Shown: one piece after another, positions 29,273 to 38,483 of the stretch | Layout of the letters: each line of letters begins with the position of its first letter | Position numbering within the stretch: position 1 is the stretch's first letter | Source: CAYQSU01 sp964420325 | GTDB lineage: Bacteria > Pseudomonadota > Alphaproteobacteria > Rhodospirillales > Defluviicoccaceae | DNA length: 44,498 nt | Direction of reading: 5' to 3' | Assembly: GCA_964420325.1 (NCBI GenBank) | Contig: CAYQSU010000023.1 | Coordinates: forward strand, 1-44,498 | Translations under genes and position numbers: made by a program | Notes under the pieces: generated by a model | What the model was told of the DNA's origin: nothing | Seen by the model: the letters and a program-made list of their open reading frames with translations, nothing else | The model's database searches: none

Positions 29273-31480
29273 TCAGTCGGCACCACGCGCCAGGGTGCGC
29301 GTCGAGACGAACCGCTTCTGCAGAAGGTAGAGCGAGCCCGCCACACTGACGCCGATGACGTCCGTCAGCCATCCGCCCTCGATCATCGCCAGCGCAGCCG
29401 CCAACAGGATGCCACGGAGGATCCAGTTGAGCGGGCCGAAGTACCAGGCCTGCACCGCCGCTGCCAGGAGATAGATGCCGACCGACGCGCTGACGAACAC
29501 GTGGACGATCTCGAGCCAGTGTCCCTCCATCAGCATCGCGTTCGTGTAGAAGAACATGAATGGCACGACGAACGCCGCAAGCCCGATCTTGAAGCTCTCC
29601 ACCGACGTGCGCATCGGTTCCGACCCGGCGAGTGCCGCCCCGGCATAGGCCGCCAGCGCCACCGGCGGCGTGATCGCCGACATCACCGCGAAATAGAAGA
29701 TGAAGAAGTGCGCCACCAAGGGCTGGATGCCGAGCTGGATCAGGCCCGGCCCGATCACCGAGGCGGCGACCGCATACGCCGCGGTGGTCGGCATCCCCAT
29801 GCCGAGCACGATCGACACGCACATGGCGAAGAACAGCGCCAGGAGCTGGTTCTGCTCGGCGATCGCCAGCAGCACCGCCGAGAACCGGGTGCCGATGCCG
29901 GTCAGCGCGATGACGCCGACGATGATACCGGCACACGCGCACACGGCGACGAGCTGGATCGACATCTTCGCCGCCAGCTCGAAGGCGCGGAGGATCGCCT
30001 TCGGCCCCATCCTGTACGGCGTCAGCCAGCTCACCACCGCCGCCGAGATCATGGCGAGCGTGCCGGCGCGGATCACCGAGTAGCCCGAGAACAGGGCGTA
30101 GATGAGGATCACGACCGGCGCGAACAGATAGATCTGCTTGAGGAACGTGCGGAACTCGGGGAGCTCGCTGCGCGGCAGGCCCTTCATGCCGAGCTTCGTC
30201 GCTTCCAGGTCGACCATGAAGTAGACCGAGGCGAAGTAGAGCACGGCCGGGATGATCGCCGCCACCACGATCTCGGTGTAGGGAATGCCGGTGATCTCCG
30301 CCATGATGAAGGCGCCGGCACCCATGATCGGCGGCATGATCTGGCCGCCGGACGAGGCCGCCGCCTCGATGGCCGCCGCGGTCTGCGGCTTGTAGCCGAC
30401 GCGCTTCATCAAGGGGATCGTCAGCGAGCCGGTGGATACCACGTTGCCGGCAGACGTGCCGTTGATGGTGCCCATCAGGCCCGAGGCGAACACCGCCACC
30501 TTGGCCGGCCCGCCGCGCGCCTGGCCGGCCGCGGCGAAGGCGAAGTTGACGAAGTAGTCGCCGACCTTGGAGGCCTGCAGGAAGGCGGCAAAGGTGACGA
30601 ACAGGATGATGTAGGTGGACGAGATCGCCGTCGTCGGCCCGAGGATGCCCTGGTCGGTGTAGACGTAGGTGAAGAAGCGCGTCCACGTGTAGCCGCGATG
30701 CTCGAGGAGCCCGGGCAGATAGGGGCCGAAGAAGCTGTAGGCGATGAAAATGCTGGCAATGACCACCAGCGGCACACCTGCCACGCGCCGCGTCAGTTCG
30801 AGGATGAGGAGGACGCCGACCAGCGCCGCGAGAAAGTCGCCCGGTTGGGCCATGGCGGTGCCGGCTCGCAGGCGCAGCATGTCGACGTTGAAGATGATGT
30901 AGGCGCAGACGGTGACCGCGGCGATGGCGAGCAGGACATCGGCCCAATGCAGACCGCCCCTTCGGTTGTCGCGGAAGATCCAGGCCGAGGCGATGGCAAG
31001 CACCGTGCCGGCAAGCAGCGGCTCTCCGAAGGTTCGGAAGACGAACGGCGGCGGCACGACGATGCCGGCGAGCCACCAGCCGCCCCAGGCATAGGCGAGG
31101 CATCCGAAGCCGTAGACGACGCCGGCCGCCGAAAGCGCGAAGAGCGGCCATTCGAGCAAGGACAGCCGCCGCTTGGGTTCCGCCGCATCGGTCACCGCGA
31201 ACGCTGCGAACAACATGAAGCCGAGCACCAGGCCGCCGGCCACGTGGATCAGCCGGTAGGTCCAGGTCTCCAGCGGATAGAGGTTCATGACGCCGATGTG
31301 GAACGCCGTGAAGGCGATGCATAGGGCGAAGGCCACATAGCCGAGGGTGCCCTTGAATTCTCGCTGGTTGAACGCCAGCGGCTCGACGTCAACGCCCTGG
31401 GCCAGAACCTTGCCGGCCGGATCGTTGCTCGTCTCGGGCCCGGCGCTGGACGCGCCGGCCTCGCCAGTCTGTGAGCTCAT
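29273..31480 (-). CDS. TAXI-TRAP transporter, fused 4TM/12TM permease
   Basis: A 735-aa inner-membrane permease in which the small (DctQ-like, 4-helix) and large (DctM-like, 12-helix) subunits of a tripartite ATP-independent periplasmic transporter are fused. Many hydrophobic helices are visible, with the conserved large-subunit loops SAGNVVSTGSLTIPLMKRVG and ASSGGQIMPPIMGAGAFIMAE in the first half and MGMPTTAAYAV in the second. The start has AGGAGGG at a spacing of 8. The solute-binding protein gene lies upstream in the same operon. TAXI-TRAP systems use ion gradients to import organic acids such as glutamate or alpha-ketoglutarate; this substrate is not predictable. Confidence 0.95.
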   Translation of the reverse strand: MSSQTGEAGASSAGPETSNDPAGKVLAQGVDVEPLAFNQREFKGTLGYVAFALCIAFTAFHIGVMNLYPLETWTYRLIHVAGGLVLGFMLFAAFAVTDAAEPKRRLSLLEWPLFALSAAGVVYGFGCLAYAWGGWWLAGIVVPPPFVFRTFGEPLLAGTVLAIASAWIFRDNRRGGLHWADVLLAIAAVTVCAYIIFNVDMLRLRAGTAMAQPGDFLAALVGVLLILELTRRVAGVPLVVIASIFIAYSFFGPYLPGLLEHRGYTWTRFFTYVYTDQGILGPTTAISSTYIILFVTFAAFLQASKVGDYFVNFAFAAAGQARGGPAKVAVFASGLMGTINGTSAGNVVSTGSLTIPLMKRVGYKPQTAAAIEAAASSGGQIMPPIMGAGAFIMAEITGIPYTEIVVAAIIPAVLYFASVYFMVDLEATKLGMKGLPRSELPEFRTFLKQIYLFAPVVILIYALFSGYSVIRAGTLAMISAAVVSWLTPYRMGPKAILRAFELAAKMSIQLVAVCACAGIIVGVIALTGIGTRFSAVLLAIAEQNQLLALFFAMCVSIVLGMGMPTTAAYAVAASVIGPGLIQLGIQPLVAHFFIFYFAVMSAITPPVALAAYAGAALAGSEPMRTSVESFKIGLAAFVVPFMFFYTNAMLMEGHWLEIVHVFVSASVGIYLLAAAVQAWYFGPLNWILRGILLAAALAMIEGGWLTDVIGVSVAGSLYLLQKRFVSTRTLARGAD

Positions 31481-31505
31481 CTTGAACTCCCTCCTGCACT
31501 GCCAA

Positions 31506-31556
31506 CTTGCTCTTGTTTCTTTGTCTTGCTTTTCTCTTGCTTCTGTCTTGCTTGCG
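31506..31556 (-). repeat. A-rich leader with repeated AGCAAGA motif before the TRAP permease gene
   Basis: On the coding (minus) strand the segment between the hairpin and the permease ribosome-binding site is almost free of pyrimidine runs and repeats AGCAAG about four times (AAGCAAGACAG, AAGCAAGAG, AAGCAAGAC, AGAGCAAG). In a genome this GC-rich such an A-rich, unstructured leader stands out. It could keep the permease start site open for ribosomes or bind a regulator; this is inference. Confidence 0.6.
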
Positions 31557-31590
31557 TCCGCGGTCTTCTCGCCTCACTCCGCCCGGAGCA

Positions 31591-31611
31591 CCGGCGCCCG
31601 CGGGGCGCCGG
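31591..31611 (-). terminator. Hairpin between the TAXI binding-protein gene and the permease gene
   Basis: A perfect 8-bp inverted repeat CCGGCGCC/GGCGCCGG with a 5-nt loop lies 27 bases past the binding-protein stop. No T tract follows. Such stem-loops after binding-protein genes often cause partial termination or protect the upstream message, so that more binding protein than permease is made. Confidence 0.6.
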
Positions 31612-31638
31612 CGACCGGTCGTGCACCGTTGAGGGCGG

Positions 31639-32616
31639 TCAGCCCTTGAGGTCGTCCGGAACCGTGAGGCCCTTCTCCTCGAGGTAGCGTACGGCCCCGG
31701 GATGGAAAGGCAGGAACGTGTTCTTGTCCCAGTTCTCCAGGATCGTCTCGGCGGCGGTGGCATGGATCTGCCGCATGCGATCGTTGTTCTCGAGCACCAG
31801 CTTGGTGATCTCGTAGGCGAGGCTCTCGGGCAGATCCTTGTGGGCGATGGCGAAGTTCCAGAGGCTCACCGTCGGCTGATCGTAGTCATGCCCGCGATAG
31901 GTGCCGGAGGCGATGACGAAGGGCGCCATCTCCGGATGCGCGGCAAGGATCTTGGCCTGCTCCTCGGGGGTGAAGCCGAACATCAGCACGTCGTTCTCGG
32001 CCGCGAGCTGGGCGAACGCCGAGATCGGCACGCCGGCGGCGAAGGCGAAGGCGTCGATCAGCCCGTCCTTGAGTTGGCCGGCGGCGTCGGCGGCGCCGGC
32101 GAAGCTGACGTTGACTTTGAGCCCGAGGGTCTGGAAGTACCGCGGCCAATAGGTGCCGGGCGTGCCGCCGGCCGGGCCGACGCCGACGCGCTTGCCGTTG
32201 AGGCCGGAGACCGAGGTGATGCCGGAGTTCCTCAGCACCACCACCTGGAACGGCGTCTGGTACATCGGGAACAGCGCCCGGATGTCGCGGTGCTCGACAC
32301 CCGGCGCCAGCTCGCTCTTGCCGATCCAGGCATCATAGGCGGGCCCCATGGTGACGAGACCCAGCTGGTGGTCCCCCAGCTGAACCAGGGTGACGTTCTG
32401 CACCGGGCCGCCGGTGACTTCGCCCGAGGCACCGATGCCGAGGCTCTCGCTGATGTAGCCGGCGAGACCGTTGCCGTAGATGAAGTAGGTGCCGCCCTGG
32501 CTCGCCGTGCCGACGGTGATGTTGGTTGGCCAGCCGGAGCGGTCCTGCGCCAGGGCTCCTCCGGCCAGCAGGCCCACCGCAGCGGCAACGACGAAAGTTC
32601 TCCTCATGAAGCTCAT
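31639..32616 (-). CDS. TAXI family TRAP transporter solute-binding protein
   Basis: A 325-aa periplasmic binding protein. The signal peptide MSFMRRTFVVAAAVGLLAGGALA ends in an AxA cleavage site before QDRSG. The mature protein begins with the family-typical ITVGTASQGGTYFIYGNGLA and later has RVGVGPAGGTPG and a C-terminal FHPGAVRYLEEKGL. The ATG at 32616 has an excellent GGGAGGATT site. It is the first gene of the operon with the fused permease, separated by 158 bp that carry a hairpin and an A-rich leader. Confidence 0.95.
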   Translation of the reverse strand: MSFMRRTFVVAAAVGLLAGGALAQDRSGWPTNITVGTASQGGTYFIYGNGLAGYISESLGIGASGEVTGGPVQNVTLVQLGDHQLGLVTMGPAYDAWIGKSELAPGVEHRDIRALFPMYQTPFQVVVLRNSGITSVSGLNGKRVGVGPAGGTPGTYWPRYFQTLGLKVNVSFAGAADAAGQLKDGLIDAFAFAAGVPISAFAQLAAENDVLMFGFTPEEQAKILAAHPEMAPFVIASGTYRGHDYDQPTVSLWNFAIAHKDLPESLAYEITKLVLENNDRMRQIHATAAETILENWDKNTFLPFHPGAVRYLEEKGLTVPDDLKG

Positions 32617-32951
32617 GAACAATCCTCCCATAAGCCGATTTCTCTGTCTCGTGGGCCGATCCGGCGGAGCGGCGCCGTGGCGCAATGTACAGGACGCAAA
32701 CCCGATCGTCCAGAAGCGGAAATCGCAAATGGGATTGGTTTGATCGGCGGCGGATCTGGTGCCGCGGGAGGCGGCGATGGCCCTGGCCGAAGTCCTCTCG
32801 TGTCAAGATTACGTCCCGGCAACAGCGGACGACGGCACAGCCGATGTGAACGCCCCGGACGGGTCGGGCGGTCCTGTTCCGGCTTTGTCGTCCTCCTGGT
32901 GCTGGTAGAGTGGCCCATCCCAAGTGCGCTCGAGACGAAGGGAGGGGTGTG

Positions 32952-34547
32952 ATGGCCGAGTGGTGGCGCGGTGCGGTGATCTATCAGATCTATCCGCGCA
33001 GCTTCTGCGACGGCAATGGCGACGGCGTCGGCGACCTCGCCGGGATCCTGCGCAAGCTCCCGTACGTCGCCGGCCTCGGCGTCGACGGCATCTGGATCTC
33101 GCCGTTCTTCCCGTCGCCGATGAAGGATTTCGGCTACGACGTCGCCGACTACTGCGGTGTCGACCCGATCTTCGGCAGCCTCGACGACTTCGACCGCATG
33201 CTGTCCGAGGCCCATCGTCTCGGCCTCAAGGTGATCATCGACCAGGTCTACTCCCACACCTCCGACCGGCATCCGTGGTTTCGCGAGAGCCTCGGCAGCC
33301 GCAGCAATGCCAAGGCCGACTGGTACGTGTGGGCGGAGCCGCGCGTCGACGGCACGCCGCCGAACAACTGGCTCTCGGTCTTCGGCGGCCCGGCCTGGGA
33401 GTGGGAGCCCCGGCGGCGGCAGTACTATCTCCACAACTTCCTCAAGGAGCAGCCCGACCTCAACGTGCACAATCGGGACGTGCAGGCCGCCGTTCTCGAT
33501 GCTGCCGAGTTCTGGCTGAAGCGCGGCGTCGACGGCTTCCGCATCGATGTCGCCAACCTCTTCTGCCACGACCCGCTGCTGCGCGACAACCCGGCATCGC
33601 CGCATCCCAACCCGGTCAAGCCCTACTGGCTTCAGCGCCAGCTCTACAACCGCAACCGTCCGGAGACGCTCGAGTTCGTCGCCCGCTTCCGCGCCCTCGT
33701 CGATCGCTATCCCGGCGCGATGACGGTCGCCGAGATCGCCAGCGACGATCCCATCGGCACCATGATCGACTACACCCGCGGCCCGCACCGCTACCACACC
33801 GCCTACAGCTTCGAGTTCCTTCGCGAGGCGAGAGGCGCCGCCCACACCCGCGGCGTGGTCGAGGGCTATCTCGAGCGCGGCCGGGACGCCTGGCCGTCGT
33901 GGGCGTTCAGCAACCACGACGTGCCGCGCGTCGTCAGCCGCTGGGGCGACGGCAGCGCCGATCCGCAAGCCTTCGCCAAGGTTCTCATCGCCGTGCTCGC
34001 CTGCCTCCGCGGCACCCTCTTCCTCTACCAGGGCGAGGAGCTCGGCCTCCCCCAGGCCGAGGTTCCCTTCGAACGGCTGAGGGATCCGGAGAGCATCCGC
34101 TTCTGGCCCGAGTATCATGCGCGCGACGGCGCCCGGACGCCGATGCCGTGGGCCGCCGAGGCACCCTTCGCCGGCTTCTCGGCGACCGACCCCTGGCTTC
34201 CCGTCGACCCCCGGCACCTGCCCCTTGCGGTCGATCGTCAGCAGGGCCGCACCGACTCGGTGCTGGAGTTCACCCGTGGCGTTCTCGCCTGGCGACGGCG
34301 CCGTCCGGCGCTGATCGTCGGGGACATCCGCTTCCTGGATGCCGATGAGCCCGTGCTCGCCTTCGAGCGGCGCGGGGCCGGCGATCGCCTGCTCTGCGTG
34401 TTCAACCTGGGAGCAAAGCCCCGGAGTTCGGAGCTGTCGTTCGGCGCCGACGCGGTCGCCCTCGATCCTGCCTGCAGCACCGGCCGGATCGCCGGCCGGA
34501 CGGTCGATCTGCCCGGCTACGGATGCCTGTTCGCCACCCTGGCGTAG
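32952..34547 (+). CDS. GH13 alpha-glucosidase (oligo-1,6-glucosidase subfamily-like)
   Basis: A 531-aa cytoplasmic glycoside hydrolase that cleaves alpha-glucosidic bonds in short oligosaccharides. The opening WWRGAVIYQIYPRSFCD is typical. The calcium-site-like loop DGNGDGVGDL lies at about 20-29. The catalytic residues are the nucleophile Asp199 (DGFRIDVAN), the acid/base Glu261 (VAEIASDD) and the stabiliser Asp323 (SNHDVPR). QPDLNVHN precedes the nucleophile region, as in oligo-1,6- and alpha-glucosidases. A TIM barrel is followed by a C-terminal beta domain. A GGGAGGGG ribosome-binding site precedes the ATG. It is divergent from the TRAP operon. Exact linkage preference is not determinable. 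Confidence 0.93.
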   Translation: MAEWWRGAVIYQIYPRSFCDGNGDGVGDLAGILRKLPYVAGLGVDGIWISPFFPSPMKDFGYDVADYCGVDPIFGSLDDFDRMLSEAHRLGLKVIIDQVYSHTSDRHPWFRESLGSRSNAKADWYVWAEPRVDGTPPNNWLSVFGGPAWEWEPRRRQYYLHNFLKEQPDLNVHNRDVQAAVLDAAEFWLKRGVDGFRIDVANLFCHDPLLRDNPASPHPNPVKPYWLQRQLYNRNRPETLEFVARFRALVDRYPGAMTVAEIASDDPIGTMIDYTRGPHRYHTAYSFEFLREARGAAHTRGVVEGYLERGRDAWPSWAFSNHDVPRVVSRWGDGSADPQAFAKVLIAVLACLRGTLFLYQGEELGLPQAEVPFERLRDPESIRFWPEYHARDGARTPMPWAAEAPFAGFSATDPWLPVDPRHLPLAVDRQQGRTDSVLEFTRGVLAWRRRRPALIVGDIRFLDADEPVLAFERRGAGDRLLCVFNLGAKPRSSELSFGADAVALDPACSTGRIAGRTVDLPGYGCLFATLA

Positions 34548-34871
34548 GCGGCGCCGGCGGCCGTCGGGCACGCCGGGAACACCCTTCGACGACGCCTGCG
34601 ATTCTGCCCTCTTCGGTGGTGGATGCGGCGACCGGCACGGCGCGTTCGCCGACGCCGGCGGCAAAACCCGTTTGAACTCAAGGAGGTTGGCCCGGCATGC
34701 AAACGAGGTTGCAATCGCTCCGATAACGTGTGCTTTTTCGATGTGCTCACACCACCTGTTGTGAAGCGAACCTGGATGCCAACCATAAAGTTGTGGACAG
34801 TGCCTTTGCGCGCCTGCCGCTTGGCGAGTGGCTGTCGCCGGTTTCGCCTTATGCCAGCGTAGGCCGGCGCG
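34548..34871. other. Intergenic region before the two-component genes
   Basis: About 320 bp with no convincing gene on either strand. Short frames lack ribosome-binding sites and known motifs. The middle (about 34,720-34,800) is more A/T-rich than the surroundings and is the likely site of the promoter for the histidine kinase gene, but no clear -35/-10 pair was identified. Confidence 0.45.
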
Positions 34872-36674
34872 ATGCACAGCCGCTTCGAGAGCGCGCCGCG
34901 GTGCCTCGACCGCGATGATGCCACCGCACTGGTCGCGGCGCTGGCGCTGCCGGCGTTCGTCGTCGTCCCGGGACCCGACGCCCGCTTCATCGTCGTCGCC
35001 GCCAACGACCGCCTCTCGCAGGCCCTGGCCATCGCGGCGCCGGTCGCCGGCAGGGCCGCCGACGAGGTGTTCCCCGAGGACGCCGTCGGCGCGCTCGAGA
35101 CGGGTCTCGAGCGCTGTCTCGATGCGTCTGCTCCCGCGAGCTGGGAGATCCGGATGCGCGCGCGCAACGAGGATCGCTGGTGGCAGCTGGACGGCGCCGC
35201 GCTCGGCGGCGGCCCCGGCTCGGCCTCGGGCATCCTCGTCACCGTCGTCGACGTGACCGCCCGGCACGCGGCGGAGCGCGCGCTGGCGACAAGCCGGACC
35301 CGCCTGCACGCCCTGTTGCGCTCCGTCCCCGCCGGCATCGCGCTCCGTCGCAAGGACGGCGATCTCGCCCTCTGCAACGGCCGCTACGCCGGCCTCTTTC
35401 CCGACGCGGCGCCGGCCGCGATCGCTCACGCCGGCGACGGCGCCCGCGAGCCCGATGGCCATGACCGGCACCACCTCGAGGGCGGACGGCGCGTCGTCTC
35501 CGAGAAATGGATCATCGACGGCGGCGAGACGCTGGAGGTCTTGGTCGATGTCACCGAGGCGTCGCGCCTCCGCCGCCTCGGCCGACGGGGCCGCGTCGTC
35601 GCCTCTGCGCTCACCGAGGCGGTCGACGACCTGGTCGCCGTCGTCATCGCTCCCGGCATCGTCGTCGCGATCAATGCCGAGGGCGCCCGCCTGCTCGGGG
35701 CCGAGGTCCCCGCGCTCGTCGGCCGGACGGTCGCGTCGGCGTTCGGCGGCACCGCCGCCGAGCCGCTCCAGTCCCTGATCGAGGAGGCCTTCGGCAGCCA
35801 AGCCGAGCGCCGCGCCGAGCTCGCTTGGAACGACCGGTCGCTCGCCGTTTCGGTCCGTCCGCTGGCCAACGGCGGTCACGCGCCCGCCGCGGCCCTCCTG
35901 GTCGGTCGCGACGTCACCCCGTTGCGCCGGGCCGAGGCGCGGGCGCGCGAGGTCCGGCATGCGCTCTCCCGCTACATGCGGATCGCCGACATCGGCGAGA
36001 TGGCCGCGGCGCTCGCCCACGAGGTCAACCAGCCGATCGCCGCCGTCGTCAACTACTGCCGCGGCGTGTTGTTGCGGCTGGAGGCGCGGGGCGACGCCGA
36101 CCGCGAACTCGCCGGCGCGCTGAACGAGGCCTGCCGTGAGGCCGAGCGTGCCAGCGAGCTCGTCCGCACCATCGCCGGCTTCGTTCGCGACACCCCCGAC
36201 CAGCGCTCGGTGGTCGACATCAACCAGGTGATCGGCGCGGCAGTGGCCCTGATCAGGACGGAGTTCGAGCGCGGCGAGGTCGCCCTCACCCTCGATCTCG
36301 CCCCGGGCCACGTCCCCGTTGCGGTCAACCCCGTCGAGGTCGAGCAGGTCGTTCTCAATCTCTTGAAGAACGCCCTCGACGCGGTGCGCGCCGGCGGGCG
36401 ATCGGACCGCCGGATCGTCGTCCGCTCCGCCTGCGACGGCGAGGGCGTCCACGTCAGCGTCGAGGACAGCGGCAACGGCTTTCCCGCCTCCATCCGGGAG
36501 CGCGTCTTCACGCCGTTCTTCACGACCAAGCCGGGCGGCATGGGCATGGGCCTCGCCATCTGCCAGGCCATCGTCGAGAGCCACGGTGGCCGCATCCGCG
36601 CGGGCACCGGCAACGAGGGGGGCGCCAGCGTCCAGTTCACGCTGCCGCTGGAGGGAGCGAAACATGCCGCATGA
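34872..36674 (+). CDS. PAS-domain sensor histidine kinase, FixL-like
   Basis: A 600-aa kinase with no obvious membrane helix, so probably cytoplasmic. The N-terminal two thirds contain about three PAS-like modules (near 25-130, 135-240 and 250-365). The dimerisation/phosphoacceptor region has MAAALAHEVNQPIAAVVNY near residue 375-393, with the phosphorylated His about 382. The ATP-binding domain shows the N box NLLKNALDAV, the G1 box EDSGNGFP, FTPFFTTKPGGMGMGLAIC and a late GGASVQFTLPL. This domain order resembles FixL and related soluble sensors; I see no proof of heme binding. It overlaps the response regulator gene by 11 bp, so the two are translationally linked partners. Confidence 0.92.
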   Translation: MHSRFESAPRCLDRDDATALVAALALPAFVVVPGPDARFIVVAANDRLSQALAIAAPVAGRAADEVFPEDAVGALETGLERCLDASAPASWEIRMRARNEDRWWQLDGAALGGGPGSASGILVTVVDVTARHAAERALATSRTRLHALLRSVPAGIALRRKDGDLALCNGRYAGLFPDAAPAAIAHAGDGAREPDGHDRHHLEGGRRVVSEKWIIDGGETLEVLVDVTEASRLRRLGRRGRVVASALTEAVDDLVAVVIAPGIVVAINAEGARLLGAEVPALVGRTVASAFGGTAAEPLQSLIEEAFGSQAERRAELAWNDRSLAVSVRPLANGGHAPAAALLVGRDVTPLRRAEARAREVRHALSRYMRIADIGEMAAALAHEVNQPIAAVVNYCRGVLLRLEARGDADRELAGALNEACREAERASELVRTIAGFVRDTPDQRSVVDINQVIGAAVALIRTEFERGEVALTLDLAPGHVPVAVNPVEVEQVVLNLLKNALDAVRAGGRSDRRIVVRSACDGEGVHVSVEDSGNGFPASIRERVFTPFFTTKPGGMGMGLAICQAIVESHGGRIRAGTGNEGGASVQFTLPLEGAKHAA

Positions 36675-37281
36675 CGGGGCGACCGTGTTCATCGTCGACG
36701 ACAGCGTCGGCATCCGCAGCTCGCTGTCCTTCCTTCTGAGAAGCGCGGGATACGCGACCGAGGAGTTCTCGAGCGCCGAGGAGTTCCTCGGCCGCTACGA
36801 CCGGGAGCGGACCGGCTGTCTCGTCCTCGACCTGCAGATGCCGGGAATGAGCGGCCTCCAGCTTCTCGAGCGCTTGGCAGCGAAGGGCGACAGTAGGCCG
36901 GTGATCATGATCACCGGCCACGGCGACGTCCCGACCGCGGTCCGGGCGATCAAGACCGGCGCCGTCGACTTCCTGCAGAAGCCGTTCAGGAACGACGAGC
37001 TTCTGGAGCGGGTGCGCCAGTCGGTCGGGCTCGACGCCGAATGGCGGCAGTGGCATGCGCGGAGCCGGGAGATCCTTGCCCGAATGGAGGACCTGACGCC
37101 CCGCGAGCGCGAGATCTTCGACCTCGTCGTCGACGGCCGTTCCGTCCGGGAGATCGCAGAAGCGCTGCGGCTGGGCCAACGGACCGTCGAAGGCCACCGC
37201 CGCCGCCTGATGCAGAAGATGGGCGCCGGTTCGATCGTCGATCTGGTCAGGATGGCGTCAGTCTGCCGACGGCTGATGTGA
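36664..37281 (+). CDS. FixJ-family LuxR-type response regulator
   Basis: A 205-aa response regulator. The receiver domain has the acidic pair in FIVDDS (Asp12, Asp13), the phosphoacceptor Asp56 in LVLDLQMPG, Thr in MITGHGDVPTAV and the lysine in LQKPF. A LuxR/GerE helix-turn-helix follows near 140-200 (LTPREREIFDLVVDG, then SVREIAEALRLGQRTVEGHR). The gene starts inside the end of the kinase gene. Its 3' end overlaps the convergent ctaA gene by 35 bp. Target genes are not apparent. Confidence 0.95.
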   Translation: MPHDGATVFIVDDSVGIRSSLSFLLRSAGYATEEFSSAEEFLGRYDRERTGCLVLDLQMPGMSGLQLLERLAAKGDSRPVIMITGHGDVPTAVRAIKTGAVDFLQKPFRNDELLERVRQSVGLDAEWRQWHARSREILARMEDLTPREREIFDLVVDGRSVREIAEALRLGQRTVEGHRRRLMQKMGAGSIVDLVRMASVCRRLM

Positions 37282-38404
37282 GCCTGGCCTCGGCCGCGCC
37301 CGCCGCCGCCGGCCGCAGCTCAAACGTCGCCCACAGCGCCGCCGTGAACAGGGCCATCGCGCCGGCCTGGTGCAAAGCTCCCAACGCCACCGGCACGTAA
37401 AGGAGAAGCGTCGAGATGCCGAGGGCCACCTGGACGAGGGCGGCGACGACGAGCAGGTGGACGGCCAGCCGCGCCCGCGGCGTCGGTACCCCGTGGCGCG
37501 CACGAAGCCAGAAGGCGACGATCGAGAACAGCGTGACGAGCGCCAGCACCCGATGCACGAACTGCGTGGTCGTCACGTCCTCGAACGGCGCGAGATAGGC
37601 CGGGGTCGTGGAGAACAGGTGGCCGGGCACGAGCTCGCCGTCCATCAGCGGAAACGTGTTGTACGCGTAGCCGGCGTCGAGACCGGCGACGAACCCGCCG
37701 GAGAGACTGGTGACGAAGACGAGCAGGGTCAGCGCCGCCGCCTGCCGCCAAGGGCCGGGTCCGGCGCGCTCGGGCCGGCGCTGGCGCATCAGGCCGAGGG
37801 CCACCCAGACGACGTAGCCGTAGATGACGATGGCGGCGCCAAGATGGGCGGTCAGCCGGTACTGGCTGACGTCCGGCCGGTCGACGAGGCCGCTCTTGAC
37901 CATGAACCACCCCAGTACGCCCTGCAGCCCGCCGAGCACGAACATGGCGACCAGCTTCACGACCAGCGGTCCCTTGACCCAGCCGTTGACGAGGAACACC
38001 GCGAACGGAACCGCGAACGCCACGCCGAGCAGGCGCCCCCACAGCCGGTGGATGTATTCCAACCAGAAGATGCCCTTGAACTCGGCAAGGGTCATTCCGG
38101 CGTTCTTGAGTTGGTACTCCGGGTACCTCCGGTACTCGGCGAACACCGCCTGCCACTCGGCCTCGGACAATGGCGGCAGCCAGCCGGTGATCGGCCGCCA
38201 GTCGACCATCGACAGGCCCGACTGCGTCAGCCGGGTCAGACCGCCGATCACCACCATGACGAAGACCATGCCGGCGACACAGAGAAGCCAGGTGGCCAGC
38301 ACCTGGTGCCGGCGCTGCCAGTCGCCCGCGGTTGCCACCGTTGCCAAGACGTCCTCGTTCCCCGTTGCGGCGCGCTCCGAAGCGGCAGTATCGTCATGAC
38401 CCAT
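37247..38404 (-). CDS. ctaA: Heme A synthase (COX15/CtaA family)
   Basis: CtaA oxidises the C8 methyl of heme O to make heme A for aa3-type cytochrome oxidase in the inner membrane. The 385-aa protein has about eight membrane helices in two four-helix halves. Family signatures are GGLTRLTQSGLSMVDWRPITG near the first helix, FWLEYIHRLWGRLLG (heme-ligand His), AHLGAAIVIYGY, the central loop AGLDAGYAYNTFPLMDGELVP, TTQFVHRVLA and ALHQAGAMALF. The ATG at 38404 is preferred over upstream in-frame starts that add non-conserved sequence. It is oriented away from the AbfD-like gene; no cytochrome oxidase genes are in the window. Confidence 0.96.
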   Translation of the reverse strand: MGHDDTAASERAATGNEDVLATVATAGDWQRRHQVLATWLLCVAGMVFVMVVIGGLTRLTQSGLSMVDWRPITGWLPPLSEAEWQAVFAEYRRYPEYQLKNAGMTLAEFKGIFWLEYIHRLWGRLLGVAFAVPFAVFLVNGWVKGPLVVKLVAMFVLGGLQGVLGWFMVKSGLVDRPDVSQYRLTAHLGAAIVIYGYVVWVALGLMRQRRPERAGPGPWRQAAALTLLVFVTSLSGGFVAGLDAGYAYNTFPLMDGELVPGHLFSTTPAYLAPFEDVTTTQFVHRVLALVTLFSIVAFWLRARHGVPTPRARLAVHLLVVAALVQVALGISTLLLYVPVALGALHQAGAMALFTAALWATFELRPAAAGAAEARLTSAVGRLTPS

Positions 38405-38483
38405 CGGTTTGCCAAGGGTGTGTCGGCGGCACGATGTGCGACCGCCGGCCCGATCGAAGCCGCAGAGGAGGAGACCGCCCGCC

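Noticed and set aside
29501..31324. Open frame of 607 codons on the plus strand, extremely rich in His, Arg, Asp and Glu
   Set aside because: It is the complement of hydrophobic membrane helices of the TRAP permease, which gives such charged shadows.
32613..36713. Very long open frame (1366 codons) on the minus strand
   Set aside because: It runs antisense across the glucosidase and histidine kinase genes, both of which have clear catalytic motifs. It is a GC-driven shadow.
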